This document shows, piece after piece, positions 48,216 through 61,190 of a DNA stretch of 64,000 nucleotides. Location: positions 27,226,767-27,290,766 of the forward strand of contig JAFMSR010000008.1 in the NCBI GenBank assembly GCA_022818135.1, in the 5' to 3' direction. The DNA is from Saxidomus purpurata (lineage: Eukaryota; Mollusca; Bivalvia; Venerida; Veneridae). The notes beneath the pieces were generated by a model. The model saw only the letters and a list, made by a program, of their open reading frames with translations. It did no database searches and had not been told where the DNA came from. Position 1 is the stretch's first letter; every line of letters begins with the position of its first letter. A program made the position numbers and the translations under genes.

Positions 48216-49306
48216 TGCCATTTATTATTTACGAATCTGTCAACACAAATCAATTCTTTATTTTGGACGACTAAAGTGATTTCATGTCTCGGTTTTGCGC
48301 ATGTTTTTATTGCCCCTTCCACAATTCTTTATTTTACGTGAAGTGATTATCTTCCGTTTTTACTTTGCTTGTAATGTTTCCTTTCCGTTTACTCAATAAT
48401 GGAAGGAGGAATTTGGGAAATCAAAAATCTTTAGTAAAATTGTAGACTACAATTTTGACTTTATTTCCCTTTTTAAAGTCATTAAGTTCTTCATACCAGA
48501 CTATTACAGGCGTCATTTATCAAATAGAATCCTAACCTTTCTAATTATAAGAAATTGTTTGTCTTCAAAAACTTCTAGATATAGTGACTTTCAGCATTTG
48601 TGTGTTCGAAATAAATTTAGAAGAAAATGCATTTATATGAGCAACTGTAACTTTAGACACTAACAACTTCTTAGTCAGACGTACACATTTTACAGTCTTA
48701 AATCTTGTTTTTATTTGTTCAAGATACAGATGCCTGAAATATATCGATCTTTACAGCAGTACTTGATTGCAAAACTGTGATGCAGTAGACAAAATCAGCA
48801 AAGTATAAAGTTTAACTAATTAATCATCTTAAAGTATGAAAGACATTGTAAACTTTGAATTGTGAATCTGACTTGTCTGAGATTTCATATTCCTGATATT
48901 CCAAACTCAGTTAAAATAATAAATTCACATACAATGCGCAAGACTTACAAATCTGGTTTCATGTACTAGCCTTAAAATTGTTTAAACTGAAATTGAGTGC
49001 ATCCCTTCGTTGGGGAAACTGAATATTTAATACTTGATGTGCTCGTATTTCGCTCAACAATTCTGTGCTATTCTGATCAGCTATACCAAACCTAATCTAA
49101 AAGAACATTTTCCTGTCTGAAGCTGATACATCGTATGACATGGAATTTATTTGAAGACGGACTTGTTTCTGGTAGTTTTGTAACCCGCATGAAAGCGGTT
49201 CTATGCGATTTGTTTTCAAATTGTTTTTAGCCGAGTTATGGCAATCAGCCGTCTGAAAACCTATGCTTATGACAAAGATGCTTGCCGACTTTGAACTGAA
49301 ACCTCC

Positions 49307-49311
49307 GGGGG

Positions 49312-49344
<33 letters not shown>
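49307..49344. repeat. G7-CG-C29 homopolymer block
   Basis: Seven G, then CG, then 29 C (49,316-49,344), absent from copy A. It can form a G-C hairpin or quadruplex on the complementary strand. Such a run is hard to sequence, so its length is uncertain. The glycine-rich 110-codon minus-strand frame crossing it is an artefact. Confidence 0.9.
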
Positions 49345-49347
<3 letters not shown>

Positions 49348-52300
49348 TTGTTGTGGTTATGCAAAAGTTCGACTCAAAATGTTGCCGATTGAACTGGAAG
49401 TGTTTGCAAAAGTGACTCCAAGCGACCATCGATCACGATTAATCAAATGATAGAAAATTTACTTTAAGTTTTGTTATATTCTAGTGGTGAATCTAACTTG
49501 GGGTATGTATAGCTTTTGTTGATACAAAATAAATTTCAAGGTTTTTGGATTTAACAAACAAGCCGCTAGGACGACTGAAGCTATTGAAAAAAGGTTAAAT
49601 GTCCATGATTGTTATGTTCAACCGATAAACTTATTCGAGAATTAATTTTACCAAAAAGACCATTTATTTACGTCTTCACATTTGAATATTTTGCTTTTCT
49701 TGTCAATATTTCAAATGAACCAAACGCTAGAAACAAATAAATCGATGAATATAATAATTGTATTCGTTAAATAGAAATAAATATCATGAAAGCTAATTAA
49801 TAGCGCTATTAATACAGCTGTAGCCATCTCATTAACATGTGTCATTGCAATTAGTGAGACAAATATATTCATCTAGTAAATGTTTTAATCAGTCATACTA
49901 CCAGAACAACTATGCTTGCTTCAGACAGTTTTATAGAGCAAAGGTTGTTATTTACAAAGCAGATTTTGAAATACGAAAAACTAAATCGGTCAATATTTTA
50001 TGCGTTTAGTACAAGTTTCTCACTATATTTTATTAGTGTGACCAGAACTAAATACCCCTTCCCTCTTGCAGTATCATGTACTTCTTCATTTACCTGAATG
50101 CCCAATATTAATGAAATAGTACCTTGCTTTCGGTTCATGATATTCTTGCAACGTTCGCGGAAAGCTATGTTTAAATATATAAACGTCTTCAGTTAACACA
50201 GTTGTAATCTTAACTTAAACTGTGATGCCATTTTTTGTGATGATTTCGCGAAATTAGAATCCTAATAAAAACCATTTGCCATAAGCATTTTCTTTAAAAT
50301 ATAAACTATAACCTTTCCAATTCCCATGTTATACATGCAATATAAACATTTCAAGCTAATGCAGGATTTAGAAATTGTCTAAGATTAGTTACATGTAAGT
50401 AGGGGCATAAATATATATGAAAGAAACGTAAACATTGTTTTCTAGTGATCAGAACATAGTTATTCTATTTTTCCATCGTTATTTATCATGCATTCAACAT
50501 GATAAAGAAACTTAAAAGTATTTGAACATGTATCATTAAACATTCTTTAAAAGTCCCTCCGAATGTAATTGAATTCAGTTGTTTTAATTGATAATAATTT
50601 TAAAGACAAAGTAAATTAATTTCAAATTACAATAATTTATACAATTCATCATATAATATTGCTTCAATTTCCTTATATGTTTTTCTGTCATTTGAATATA
50701 GACAGCGAGAGTCGAATCTTTCTTAATATCTAAAATCTATTTCAATTTATATAATACACACGTTAAAAAACGTCTGCTGAACGAAAGATCATCTTCAAGT
50801 CTGAAGCATGTCACAAGCGAGTGTATTCTTGAATTATTTACACTACATTATACTTAGTAGATAGCAAAATACAATGAAGCAAACTTATGATTTCTTCTTT
50901 CCGAAGATTATGTTGCTGAATGATTACTATAATCGCTGATTTTAGTATTCTTATAAAGAAAAAAGAAAAAATCTGCACAATGTATTATATTTTATTTCGT
51001 TTCGTTATTGTTTTTTAATCTTAAATATAAGTCCATTTATAAACATTTTACGCACTTTGTATATTTGTTTCAACGTTAAAGACACAATTTGTGTTTGATC
51101 AGATCACGACTAAGTAGATGAAAATTCCCTTTATTTCGTCACTCACCACTAACTTTATTTAGATAAGGATCATTGCAATAACAGTGAATGATTCTAGGGT
51201 CAAACCAGGGAGAAGATAATAAAAACTCAATAAACCCTGGAGGGTTACACATTTTTGAACGGTTATTTGTTTTAGAAAAAATCCTTAGTAGAATATTGTT
51301 AGTTATGTCTAAGAGTAGATACATGCGTTTATAGAGCCGGCAAAATACAATAATCATAAATTGTTCTTATATTTTATGCAGTCAACCATTGTAAATACCT
51401 CCTTAGGCTAAATAACAATTTTCATCATATATAAATATAAGGTAAAAGTTCATATAATTTGAACATAATTCTCATGGGCTTTATATTTATATTGATTGTA
51501 GACAGAAGCGTAATTTTTCTAAAGCATTTTGGTGTGTGTTAATAAACGATCGTTGTCGGTTGTATCTTTCTTTCTCTCTTAACAATATATTCCAAAATGA
51601 ATTATCGTTATGTTATAGAGTACATTACAATGTAACATTGTGAGCAGGCAACAGTGCAAAGTAATAACTCGGGAAGTTCTAGCACGGTATAATGGCCTTT
51701 AGCATTCGTTTTATCATTATTGTCACTCTAAACAATTTGTCATATACGTTTTGACACAGTTATCTCACCGGTTTATGGAATATTGTGTCTTACATTTTCT
51801 TCCGATCCGCCAAAGGAGAAATAAGGGAAATCAGACATATAATAATTCCTTCACTTGTCTTAAACTGGACTGAACTGTGCAATATTAATTATTATAATAT
51901 CTTATTTAATATGTCTTATTTTGAACATTTAAATCTAGCATTGACAAATAAGCAAAGCGTCTAAGGATGCGACTTATCGCGTAACTATACGTTTGAATCT
52001 ATATCACTATGCAAGATGGCAGTATTTTCAAGCATTTGTTTAAAACATGCAAGAAAGCATTAATGCTAAGCTTATTTCAAATAAACATATCGAAGTGAAA
52101 CTAAACATCACAATTTTGACTTATCAAAATAGTTTCACTAAATTCATAGCCATTAAGCAATTATACATATGCATACATTTGTAGAAATAACATTTGGTAG
52201 ATTTTGTTGACTGAAAATATACATCATACATGTAGTTTAATTATGGTGGTCACTTAGAAGGGTACAATGACTGTAAGATGTAAATAGCTGTGCTTACGAA

Positions 52301-52548
52301 GAAAATGCTGTTCTGATCTTCCATCATTCAGTCATTTGCATGTATATCAGACAGAAAAGCCACGACTTTATGAAACTAAATACGTAGGAAAACAACCTCG
52401 GCAATGTCCAAATATTGTGGTTCACACTCATTTTACAAATTTGATTGTTTTCAAAGTGGAACGCTCTTACGTCAATATTTCATGACAATTGTTTCATCCA
52501 GTAATACGAACATTTAACATCTCTTCAGAAAAAGACCTAGAAACAATC

Positions 52549-52581
52549 ACAATGATCTGTCAGCGTCATGCAACAGATGTT
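52549..52581. other. 33-bp island identical between copies (copy B)
   Basis: Exact match to 40,924-40,956; see that entry for the inverted pair. Confidence 0.8.
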
Positions 52582-53168
52582 AAACTCCGTTTAGACCTAT
52601 TTTAAACTTAATTTATTGTTCAATCGATTTTCCGTTCACTCGGTGTAGTTTCCAATCATTAAATTAAAGTGTAAGACGAAAACACTTTTCAATGCACATT
52701 TAAAAGGTTTGTTTCCGTCGTAATAACACAAAAGAACTTTTAAAAAAATACGTTCAAATTATTAATACGCAGTATCAACGTTTCAGCAAAATCTGCATTT
52801 TAAAGATAAATTCTCAATCATTTATGTCGAAAAGTTACGATTGTTACTCTTGACATAAAATTAGCGCCGTGATTGAACTCCTGAGGTAATGACCAATTAC
52901 ACGATTAAAATCAGAAGAAAAGCGATAGCATTGGATTATGTGCTAAAAATGAATAATCTACAAAATACGAAATAAAATTAAATAGCTCAGTAACGTACAC
53001 ATAATCAATCATGAATATAGTTCTTGTAATTTACCTGTAAATAACTGTCCCTTGTAAGCGATTACTGTCAAAATTTATTTCCACTTTAATCAAATAAAAA
53101 CAAATAGTGTCTTTTATTTTTTACTGTATCCCTCCTTTGTCACATAAACAACTGCATCTGTTACAATG

Positions 53169-53262
53169 AGCTGCACTGAAACTTTAGTATAGGAAAATCG
53201 ACATTTATATCAGACATGAACATTCTAAGTATGCCTGCATATAACTGAAATACCGATAAGTT
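53169..53262 (-). other. 94-bp conserved island with hairpin (copy B)
   Basis: Counterpart of 41,541-41,634. The hairpin spans 53,257 down to 53,197 on the minus strand, with all paired positions identical to copy A; the loop reads ACTTAGAATGTTC against ACTTGGAATGTTC in A. The second difference (C for A at 53,176) lies outside the hairpin. Confidence 0.6.
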
Positions 53263-53404
53263 AAATGAAGAAATATTTGTGAACAAGAAATCAATGGAGA
53301 TATCTTAAATATGACTGGTCGCTAATCAAAAGCCCTTCATTATGTCTTGATATAATGTCTAATATGTTTAGCTGTGATTTTGTATATCAATATGCGTGCT
53401 GTTA

Positions 53405-53697
53405 GATGGTATGGTATATTAGGGTTTTATCGTTGGTACCGGTTTCCCATATGACCAACGCCCCCAGAAGAGTTTAGTTATTTTAGGTTTCGGGGGATAG
53501 TGCAAGATACAGAAAGCGTCCCAATTCCAGAGACACCCCTGGTTCTTTATCATGCCAGGTTTTCACCCATACATGGGACCTCGGTTTTAAGTCTCATCCG
53601 AAAGACTGTTAGTAATTTTAGTTGGTCAGCCCTGGGAATCGAACCCACAACCCCGAGATTACAAGTCTCGTGCTCTACCTATTGAGCTAATCGGGCT
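53405..53697 (-). mobile_element. tRNA-derived SINE, private to B
   Basis: Read on the minus strand from 53,697: a tRNA-Thr-like head with an A-box-like TTAGCTCAATAGGTAGAGCA, anticodon TGT inside CTTGTAATC, and a B-box-like GGGTTCGATTCCC. This is followed by a central domain containing TTTCGGATGAGACTTAAAAC and CGAGGTCCC, a motif I recall from conserved SINE core domains, and then a body to about 53,405. The acceptor strands do not pair in the normal register, so this is not a working tRNA. Copy A lacks the insertion (CCTACCAAGTTATAGTTG at 41,770 aligns with CCTATTAAGTTATAGTTG at 53,725). Confidence 0.85.
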
Positions 53698-56599
53698 GAC
53701 TAGAACTGTTAGAACTGGGATTGGCCTATTAAGTTATAGTTGCATGTGTTTTGTCTGCTAAATCCATGGATCCGATTGGACGTTCAATTAATACCCAACG
53801 TTTAGAAGGTGCAGAAACAGTGAAGACTAGAAACTTCTAATAGTCGTATTTCGAACATTGGGAGAGATATAATGATATTGTTAGGTTCTATGATATAACA
53901 CACATGTATACACAGAACTGTTGGAATTATGTACTTTGTACATGTACCACGTCACTCTATAGTAACTGTTGTATGTTAATTCCCATAATTTTATTACGTA
54001 ACTACTCTTTATCATTTATCATTTTACATTCCAGAATCAATTTAACCGTTATCGATATTTTATACACAAAGTGAAATGTTGAAAGCAAAATAGTTCTAGT
54101 TTTACGGTTCAGATATTAATGTATATAGTTTATAATACTAGCAAAAAGTAAATGGAGAGGAAAAATATCAAAAATTAAAAAAGACAAAGAGTATACAAAA
54201 TAGTATACAAAAAAAAATGTAAAAAGAGAGATGTCTACTGGCAAAGTAATTAAATTATACTACAAGTGTTTGTATTTCTTAATCGAAATAAAATGATCTA
54301 CACCAAGTCATAGGCGTATTTGATTCTCTTAGTTCTGCAATGAACAATTACCTTAAAAAAAGTTTAAGTTATCCTTTAAAAGTACGAAGTGAGTCCCCGC
54401 CTTTGTTTTTCTTTACGGTAACTTATTTTGAAATATGAATTTTTTTAAGCTACATTAAAGGAAAACAAAAATTCCACTTTACTCCGATTTAATAACTTTT
54501 AAATTATACACAAATTTATACGTACATGTAATGTAGCCTAACGGCAATTATGACATTCAAGAAAACATCATATGTTGGGATAGGAAAAAGTTAGGTCATT
54601 AGCGAATAATTCAATTTTCAATTACACGTAAATTACGTTTCGGCATTTTTTCATCATACTGTCATCACATACAGTGTAAAGGGAATTCTAAAGTGAATAT
54701 GATCTATGTATCAATTATGCTATGACGTTATTAGAGTACAAAGAATCTAAAGTAATTAAGCAAGTAAGCTTTAGTCGTATGTTTTTCAATAAGACCAAGT
54801 GTGTGACAGCAAGGATTTTTTTTAATCAAATAAGTCATACCAAATCTGGTGATATATTTTAGGATGTATTCATAGTAAAGGCTCTGCAAATACATGTACA
54901 AGCGGTTGTGATAACACAGAGAGTGGTTAACCTAACCCCAGCAAATTTTAAATTTTAAAAGTTTTTTTTTAACCAGAGATGTACGAGGGTTTTGGGCAAA
55001 TCTCTTGTTACTCAATTTAGAACAAGAATACTACCGTTACACCAGTTTTAAAACATCGCATACATAAGTCAGATTTCGTGACAAAAAGTTGACGATGCTA
55101 AACAAAAAGTCTTCCCCAAACATGACCCAAATATTAACGGATAGTTGATGTAGTAATTGCAAAACATGGCATCAGCGAATCGGACTTATTACTATGATCA
55201 AATAGTTTACTGCACAAATGATTCGAAATAAAGCAGATAAATGTAAATTAATGATAAAAAAACTGATTAACGAAATTGCCTTTTTTATCACAGGCAAATG
55301 ATCAATAAATTATTATCAGGGCGAAATGATCATTTAACATGATAGCTAACTGTAGATAAATTATCATGATGATCTTAGTCTTAAATCATTCTCAGTGTAT
55401 CAATATACTGTTACAGTACAGGTATAACAATGTTATCTTAAACAAGAACATAAAGAATGCTAAATGTTTTTTTTTATACAAATGCGGTTTACAAGACGTA
55501 GATACCTATGAACAATTACATCATATATATTATTTTGTCCAAATACTTTTTCCTATGACAGAAGGTAATAACTGGTATCCGTTACCTGCCAGCAGTCAAC
55601 ACGAGGTGTACGGACAAAAAGAGAATACAAAGGAATATAGTTACATGCACATCTTATTCTTTTTTGTCTTAGTATCATAAAATTATTTAGGGTTATTGTC
55701 TTGGAAGGAAACAGGTACAGCGATATTGCCGAGAATGTAGATGCTTTGGGTAAATAAACGTAAAAATAAGTAAATACACCCGAGTACGCTACATGTATCA
55801 TAACAATCTGATTTATTCAATGTTATACTTAGTCTAGCATTTTTATCGTCTTCTATGTCTGTCAAATCTTTATTTTAGTATTCGTTGACTGTGACTTTTA
55901 ACAAAATATGTAATAAACTAGTGCTCTCTACAACAAAGTTCTGATACAACTGTCCCATTTGAAAGGAATGGGATTTGTTGAATATATAATTAAATCTAAT
56001 TATATCTAATTTCTTAAAATGATTGATGATATATCTCATTCTTTGCAATCATGAATTTGAAAAAGGCATTAAATTTTACAACTACTGTATTCTCTTAGAA
56101 AAAATGAAATCATAAAAGTTGCATATATGGGTGTTTAACGTTATCATTTTAATCAATATATTTGAAATGTTTTTGATTGTCCAAGTCAAAATTGATCATC
56201 CACGTATCGATGTATACGCTACTTAAAGATAGTTTTACAACTACAGAGAGGAAGAAGTTTACACGTTTATTAATCTTGCTTTTAGCTTCTTACATAACAG
56301 GATCTATAGGCGCGTAACTTTTTTTATTTGTTGATGGTTAGCCTAGAATGCGCTCATATAATTCGTTTTTGATTTAAAAATTCATAACATAGCTCATAGC
56401 GTAAGCCAATCCTCGAATGTTTTATACTGATTAAACTGTTTGAAAGTATGTTTGTCAAAGCTGTATGTGTCCAAATAATACTACCAAATACGTGAAAGAG
56501 TGTCAGTTTTGTTTTTTGAAAAAAGGCAGAACGGAGCAAAACTTTAGCAATAGCAATAGCCGAACAGCATTGAAATAATTTGATCAATTATTCTAGCAT

Positions 56600-58780
56600 C
56601 ACTAAGTTGACTTATGCTAAGTAATATTAATGAAAACAGTGTATGAAAGTTGCTAATAAATGATCACAAAATATCAGAAACTTTTTACCAAATGCCAACC
56701 AGGTCAAACAGAATGTTTACTTTGTTATGGCGAAACTGTTATTATCTCAGAAGGTGGACTTCACATGGCCTTCATTATAGAAAACATTCTGATTCTGATT
56801 CTGAAAAGAATAAAATGGTAAGAATTAAATGTATGTGCTTTACCGAACACATTCTGTAATAAGATCAATACTTAGTGTTAACATGTTTAGACCGATTTAA
56901 TTAAGCAAATGTGCTTAAGTATTTTGCTATAATCCTACATAAAAATCACAAAGTGTTTATCTCAAGTTAACTAAAGTAATTCAATTTAGACACACAGACC
57001 TTAATTTATGGTACTTTTTATCAACTTGTCACCACCGGAAATTGTCAAGGGATTCGCAAATATGGAAAAAATGTTTGTATCAACTGTTCGGAACTAGAGG
57101 AGATGAATAATGAGAGTAAAGAATCAGAAGTCATTAAGAAATAGCACGTAGAGTTCTGACCTTAATGTGTACATGTATACAACACTATCTCGGTGATAAG
57201 CGGGAATGTTGAAGCTGTCAAATGACTGATTAACAATGGGTCCTTTAGGCAATCTAATTAATTTATTCTTCATCTGGAGCCACAGATCAAGCTTTAACAT
57301 AGGTTAATGTCTCATGAAAAAAGAAATATGTACATACCCTTTAATTCATATCAAAACTTGATAAAAGCTAGTTATAATTTTCGTGTGAAGCGCTGAACGA
57401 AAACTTTGGGAGAGGCACGATGGTTTGGAAAAAGACCACAAATATCTCCCCCTCATCATTTTTAGAAATCATGACGTTGAGGTTTAAAATCAATAAAATG
57501 AAAAAGATTGTACGAAATAATACGAATTTCTACGTTAAATACTATGAATTTACACTAAATTTCGCGATGCATATTTTCAGGGTACCGCCATATTTTTATC
57601 ACACAATGAACAAGCATACATGTAACGGCTCCGCGTTGCAAAAACCATTGTCCGTTATGCAAACTCCTGTTTACAGTGTAAAATATTAAGCAAAAAGGTC
57701 ATTGGATATTTTGCGTGACTTTTGTGGTAATAAATGCAAGAATAAAATTCGCACGGAGCCTTTATTTGTGATTTCACTGCTGATAATTGCTTTTTCGCTT
57801 TTCTTTGTGTTGAAAACTTGTTAGATGATCTGGGCAAAAATTGAGCTACGCTTTGCAAAACAACTAGCCTTGACACTTTCTTATGGAACCTGTAGAATAT
57901 GAAAACCGACATCGATTATTGTAAAACCTTTATTAACAGTCTTCAGGTCAGGTTTGTCGATGGATTTTCACAAAACATGCACAGAAGGTTGCCTGCAACC
58001 TGTAGACATTTATAGACACTTTCAAAATACCGGTATATGTGCCGGATACACCCGTAGAACTTACTCATCTTTCAAATCTGTATCTGAATATATGTGAGCA
58101 CACAATCAGGAATGATTTTCACATCAGCAGGAGCCTGAACCATGAGCAACAAGGAAGGAAGCGACGAAAATACTGTTTCGCTCGCTCACCGTGATAAGTG
58201 TGTACGCCTATTTTAAGGAAACTAAATTTTTCAACAAACTCTCAGGGGGAACAGCTTCAACTCATCCAATATTTTCGAGTCCAGTGCAGTGGAGGGTGGT
58301 AGGGATGTCAAAATGAATAGATAATAAAAGCATTAAACCTACTAATAATCAGTTATTCCCTTAGACGTTTTACTTGAGAGTCACTAAAGGTACGTCAAGC
58401 TAATGTATAGCCGACAAACTACAAAATACTGTAAACTCAGTTACAAATAAGCGAATGGCGCAATCATACACGCACTGCCGGCACATTGTTTCCCTAAAGA
58501 GACTGATTTGTTTTAAAGCGCTCAATTGTAAAATCGTGAACACATGCGTTTGATACTTTGCATCTGGGTGTTCTGTTGTCAACTAGTCTGTAAAGGGATT
58601 ACTGACAGTGCCTACCTTTTGTTGGTGAGTTTTAACAGTATAGAAAACAATTATATGCTAACCGGATATAGCGATGCGAAAAAAGATCGCGAATGACAGG
58701 TTTTCAAACAAAACAAATGAATGGTTATGTTGTTGTATACACAACAAGGTAAGAAATGTCTTATTATGGTTTTGTGTAGT
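56600..58780. other. unannotated sequence right of the large duplication
   Basis: No supported gene. A short open segment starting ATGAGCAACAAGGAAGG at 58,142 (24 codons, MSNKEGSDENTV...) has a good start context (AACCATGA) and less AT-rich codons, but no partner exon is recognisable. Other frames (56,650-56,859, 57,420-57,689) lack domains. Confidence 0.4.
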
Positions 58781-58784
58781 TTCA

Positions 58785-59136
58785 AGCTGCTCGCTCTCAG
58801 TTACCGTTGAAATTTTTTTTTTTTAAATTGACATACTTAATCATAAATATAAAATTAAAGGCTAGAACCAAAATATAAGCAAAATCTAGGTAGAAATTGG
58901 CAGAAATCGATTGAAAATGTTGGTTGCACGGCACCGCTACACTATATGTTTATATTGGAATTGCAACGCTTTTGAATTTGGTAGCGTATAATTTGAAATT
59001 TAGAGATAAACGTAACAGGAATTTATACTGGGGCCTTTTTATGATGACTACATGTTCTTAAATACGTTATTTAAATGCGGTTTGAAGACGGTTTGAAGAA
59101 CTTAATTTTTTTACCAAAATATGAGAGCGAGCAGCT
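58785..59136 (+). mobile_element. TTAA MITE family 1, near-complete copy
   Basis: 352 bp with ends AGCTGCTCGCTCTCAG and ATGAGAGCGAGCAGCT. The right flank is TTAA (59,137-59,140); the left flank is TTCA, a single change from TTAA. The interior closely follows the 22.2-kb copy (AAAATCTAGGTAGAAATTGG, GGTTGCACGGCACCGCTACA, TTTATACTGGGGCCTTTTTA) with small indels. Confidence 0.92.
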
Positions 59137-59345
59137 TTAAGTGAACATTTTAAATATATTACAACATGTACAATGTTACTGTATTCACTTACTAGTATAT
59201 TTGTTTTTAATCATCATTTTAACATCAGTAAGACCCTGGCGCAGTATTTAATTTGTGGATAAATTGTATAAAGCATTATTGTATGAAAAGCAATTATGCC
59301 AAAGGTCATTTTCATGAATGTGAAATACAAGTGGCTAAGGTTTAC

Positions 59346-59460
59346 AGCTGCTCGCTCTCAGATTTATTGATGAGACTAGTACGGTCTCTATTCACGATAA
59401 ACTATTTCAAACGATTTTGGTCAACATACAGTGTAGTATTGGGTGTCAATCGCATCATTA
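59346..59460 (-). mobile_element. TTAA MITE family 1, internally deleted fragment
   Basis: It begins AGCTGCTCGCTCTCAGATTT, the reverse-orientation terminus, then jumps to the mid-element phrase CAAACGATTTTGGTCAACAT and ACAGTGTAGTATTGGGTGTC before similarity fades. It lies about 200 bp after the previous copy. Confidence 0.65.
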
Positions 59461-61190
59461 CATGTCAGAAACACATTAACCAAGAACACAGCTTTGATTG
59501 CAATAAAGGTAAAACATACCACAGAGGTTCCAAGGTTTCCAACTATTTTGATTTTCGGCTGTGTCATTTCTTTGAACATTAACAAGCACCAACAATTGCT
59601 TAAACTCCTCAGTTTTAACAAAATATAAACATTCTTACTGTTCTATGATATGTATCTCTAGAAAGAAAGAAAAACGATGATGTTTTCGAAGATGTCTCGA
59701 TTAGCGATCGTGTTTCGCATCGCTACGGTTAGCGTATAATTTGCTTCTATACTGTTATAAGAGTTTTAACACTCAGGTATACTGTAGCAAATACTTCTTA
59801 AATCTCCGTTAGACGAGTGCAAAATAATCGAAGCAAAATGTATCATAAGAACACCAGGCATTGCAATTACAATCAACCAGCACGCAACTTACACACTTTC
59901 CGAAGAACTATTCAACCGTGAAATACACAGGACGCCAACAGTGACATTGTAAGCCAAATATAGCCAGACGCAATCCTACTTAAAAGACAGCCAATGTTAA
60001 AACCGTGTTGTTTATTTTAATAATCGTTGCTGTTTCACTGCATCACTGACTTTGGACACGTTCTAAGTAGGATATTTCTAGACTGTTAGACTGAGAATAG
60101 CTTAATGAAGCTGAACATGCATATTATATAAGGCATTCCCAATGGAATCATCTACATTGATTGAAGTATGACGAATGCTCATAAAATATTGGATCTCACA
60201 TACCTTCAATAATTACATTTAATTCCGTAGACGCTCTTTTTGATGCTACTCTACAGCTGGCTCGGCAGAAGTCTGTGAAGAACCACAGACCTAGTTTGTA
60301 TAACCTATCATGTAAGTTCAACAACATTATGTCAAAATTATTGGCAGTTTGTTTACTTTGATAGTAAATACAGGGGAATAGTTAGAACATATCATTACGA
60401 CGTTCTTGAGAAACAGAATAAAATTGCCATTTATGTGTCAGATTACATTTTCGTCGGGTGTTTATTACTACTTCAGAGTACAACTTCTTAGCAATTTAAA
60501 GGCACTGTGCTTTTCAAAACGATCTGCTCCATGACATATTTTTGCAATTTTGTGTTATGGAAGGTACAAGATCAAAATATAAACTGCCAGCTTTAGAGAT
60601 AGAAAGGACATGTGGGTCCTCCATAATATAACTTCAAAACAAACAAACAGGCATCGTGAAACACAATAATATATGCCTGTCACAGGAACCCAGCCTATGC
60701 GATTCTTGTTAAAATGTTATTTAGTCCTTCGCTACAACTTTCAAGCGAGTATGTAATACAATTGGCATTTTAAATGATTGTTTTTTCTACCATGAACGAA
60801 CGGACACTCATCTCTAAAGATGCTTCTTTTACAATGTACCTTGAATAAGCATTTGCAAGAAAACAGTTTGCTATTTTCATTTCTCTGTGGAACAACCTGC
60901 AGCCACAATGGTCCATTCAGAGCCAAAAGAATTCATTTGGGATACGTTATATCATTGCAGATGTCAGTATGTGTTAGCTAACTCTCATTCACTTGAACGT
61001 TAGACTTAATATATTGGTTCTAATAGTTTATCATTTTGTCCGTTCGTTCGAAAAACTGGATCATGCGATATCTCAAGAACAACAAAATGTTATTCAAACG
61101 AAATTTGGAGCGCACAGTGGGCAATATAGAGATTATGCGCGCTATTTTGTTTCCCTTATACATAAATTATGGTTGATGCGGCAACAGAAA
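59461..61190. other. unannotated sequence
   Basis: No gene or repeat supported; several 60-66 codon frames overlap one another on opposite strands without recognisable content. Confidence 0.4.

Larger units (their letters stand above)
45380..56595 (+). repeat. large tandem duplication, copy B
   Basis: It directly follows copy A in the same orientation. It is longer than A mainly because of the ~1.3-kb minisatellite and a ~300-bp SINE, partly offset by A's own insertions. Similarity is patchy, with many small indels, so the duplication is old. The right end is near 56,595, where A ends at about 45,310; I could not see a third copy beginning after it. Confidence 0.92.

Noticed and set aside
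49097..49429. 110-codon minus-strand frame with a glycine run
   Set aside because: The run is the C29 homopolymer; copy A has no equivalent frame.
53625..53697. Functional tRNA-Thr (minus strand)
   Set aside because: The boxes and anticodon arm are good, but the acceptor strands do not pair in the normal register and a SINE body follows, so it is a SINE head.
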